This document shows positions 6,185 to 6,851 of a DNA stretch of 6,851 bases, one piece after another. The notes below the pieces were generated by a model, which did no database searches, had not been told where the DNA came from, and saw only the letters and a list, made by a program, of their open reading frames with translations. Within the stretch, counting starts at the first letter, position 1; each line of letters begins with the position of its first letter. The translations under genes were made by a program, and so were the position numbers. Source of the stretch: Granulosicoccus sp964435305 (GTDB lineage: Bacteria > Pseudomonadota > Gammaproteobacteria > Granulosicoccales > Granulosicoccaceae); NCBI GenBank assembly GCA_964435305.1, contig CAYSZH010000208.1, positions 1-6,851 of the forward strand, read 5' to 3'.

Positions 6185-6388
6185 CTATAAAGCACTCAGA
6201 TCAATTTCTTCGCTTAGACCTTGAATCCCGAAAGTATCACGTAACACCCTTGATACAGGCGTCAAACCACTTAACGACTTAGCGACAGCTCCACCTGCCA
6301 AAAAACTACAACCTTGCTTGAGAATTGTTTTTCCAACCCATTCTTCATCTTTGAATTTATCGATTGCTAAGTTCGGAAAGACTTGCAT
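6185..6388 (-). CDS. Small hypothetical protein, unrecognised, possibly a gene remnant
   Basis: This 67-residue ORF runs from ATG 6388 to a TAA stop, 40 nt downstream of the partial lipoprotein on the same strand. I recognise no family. The sequence is not obviously low-complexity: a charged stretch DKFKDEEWVGK (about 10-20) is followed by a glycine/alanine-rich, mildly hydrophobic segment CSFLAGGAVAKSLSGL (about 27-42) and an acidic tail. No convincing Shine-Dalgarno precedes the ATG. The frame is open only ten codons further up, to a TAG at 6419-6421. It could be a real second gene of the lipoprotein operon or the surviving 3' end of a longer gene whose front has been lost. The composition favours true or formerly true coding sequence. 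Confidence 0.35.
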   Translation of the reverse strand: MQVFPNLAIDKFKDEEWVGKTILKQGCSFLAGGAVAKSLSGLTPVSRVLRDTFGIQGLSEEIDLSAL

Positions 6389-6428
6389 AGAGACGGCGTA
6401 GGTCAGATATTGTTCGTACTACACAGGT

Positions 6429-6851
6429 TCAAAAGCCAATGTTGCCACTGCCCGTAACTTCACATGTCAAGGTAACAGATGAGTCTTTTTGAATTGAGTT
6501 ATCGGACCCACCAACCAAACACACATCAACTGATACGTTGGGGGAGAAATTCAACAAATTATTACTGCCGCTGACTCTAAGATCTCCCAAATTTGTTTCA
6601 ATATTCACGGTGTTGTTAGAACCCGCAACCACCAAATCTACCTTGTTCGCACTACTAACAGTTGTTGTCTCGCCGGTACCCGATACACTCTGAATGTTAT
6701 TACCAGTGGACTCATTAATTCCTGTATTGAAAGTGGCGCCTTGTAAGTTTGATCCGATGCCACCGGTATCATCATCGCCTTGAAAAAAATCGATGACTTC
6801 TATAGCGTCGTCAAAGGCTTCTTGATCTTCAGGAGAACAGGAAATGATCGA
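6429..6851 (-). CDS. Partial putative lipoprotein with DUF3060-like G-S-x-N repeats
   Basis: The frame is open from the right window edge to TGA at 6429-6431, giving 140 visible residues; the start lies outside. The first residues, SIISC, fit the end of a lipobox with C5 as the lipidated cysteine, suggesting that only most of the signal peptide is missing. An acidic, glycine-rich linker follows (EDQEAFDD near 8-15, GDDDTGG near 25-31). Then come repeats of about 19 residues: GSNN at 77-80, GSNN at 95-98, GSDN at 115-118 and GSGN at 134-137, each ahead of alternating hydrophobic residues. This resembles DUF3060, predicted short beta-strand repeats of unknown function. C111 and C130 sit 19 residues apart in successive repeats and could form a disulfide outside the cytoplasm. 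The internal TTG at 6635 is not the true start, because the repeat-bearing frame continues well upstream. Confidence 0.65.
   Translation of the reverse strand, partial: SIISCSPEDQEAFDDAIEVIDFFQGDDDTGGIGSNLQGATFNTGINESTGNNIQSVSGTGETTTVSSANKVDLVVAGSNNTVNIETNLGDLRVSGSNNLLNFSPNVSVDVCLVGGSDNSIQKDSSVTLTCEVTGSGNIGF

Overview
The window looks like a piece of a Gram-negative, probably gammaproteobacterial, chromosome of intermediate GC content. The evidence is a five-gene periplasmic-binding-protein ABC importer, a twin-arginine (Tat) exported hydrolase, and the remains of a lipobox on a partial lipoprotein. No genus can be assigned from the sequence alone. There are no RNA genes, insertion sequences, CRISPR arrays or phage genes.

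Left part (about 28-4728, all on the minus strand): a compact operon of the nickel/peptide (NikABCDE/DppABCDF) class. In transcription order it encodes a periplasmic substrate-binding protein, two short ATPases, a DppB/NikB-type permease and a DppC/NikC-type permease. Adjacent genes are separated by at most 9 nt or overlap (TTGA and an 8-nt ATGCGTAG overlap), so they are almost certainly co-transcribed and translationally coupled. Together they form a complete importer. The substrate (metal, metal-metallophore complex or short peptide) cannot be read from the sequence.

Middle (4729-5153): a divergent intergenic region of about 425 bp. Beside the transporter it holds a perfect 17-bp palindrome that also matches a published-type Zur (zinc uptake regulator) motif at 16 of 18 positions and overlaps a plausible extended -10 promoter. 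The inferred leader of about 150 nt has a hairpin whose one arm could instead pair with the Shine-Dalgarno region of the binding-protein gene. A poorly supported 26-codon ORF with a good Shine-Dalgarno also lies here.

Right part: on the plus strand (5154-6119) is a Tat-exported metallo-beta-lactamase-fold hydrolase of the methyl parathion hydrolase/lactonase-like type, with all expected two-metal ligands present. It is followed by a 14-bp perfect hairpin. Converging on it from the right are a short orphan ORF (6185-6388) and the 3' part of a putative lipoprotein (6429 to the window edge) with about 19-residue G-S-x-N repeats resembling DUF3060.

Working model (inference): low zinc or a related metal signal derepresses the importer through the Zur-like box, and the divergently encoded exported di-metal hydrolase acts in the same periplasm. 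The pairing is suggestive, but a functional link is not shown by the sequence.
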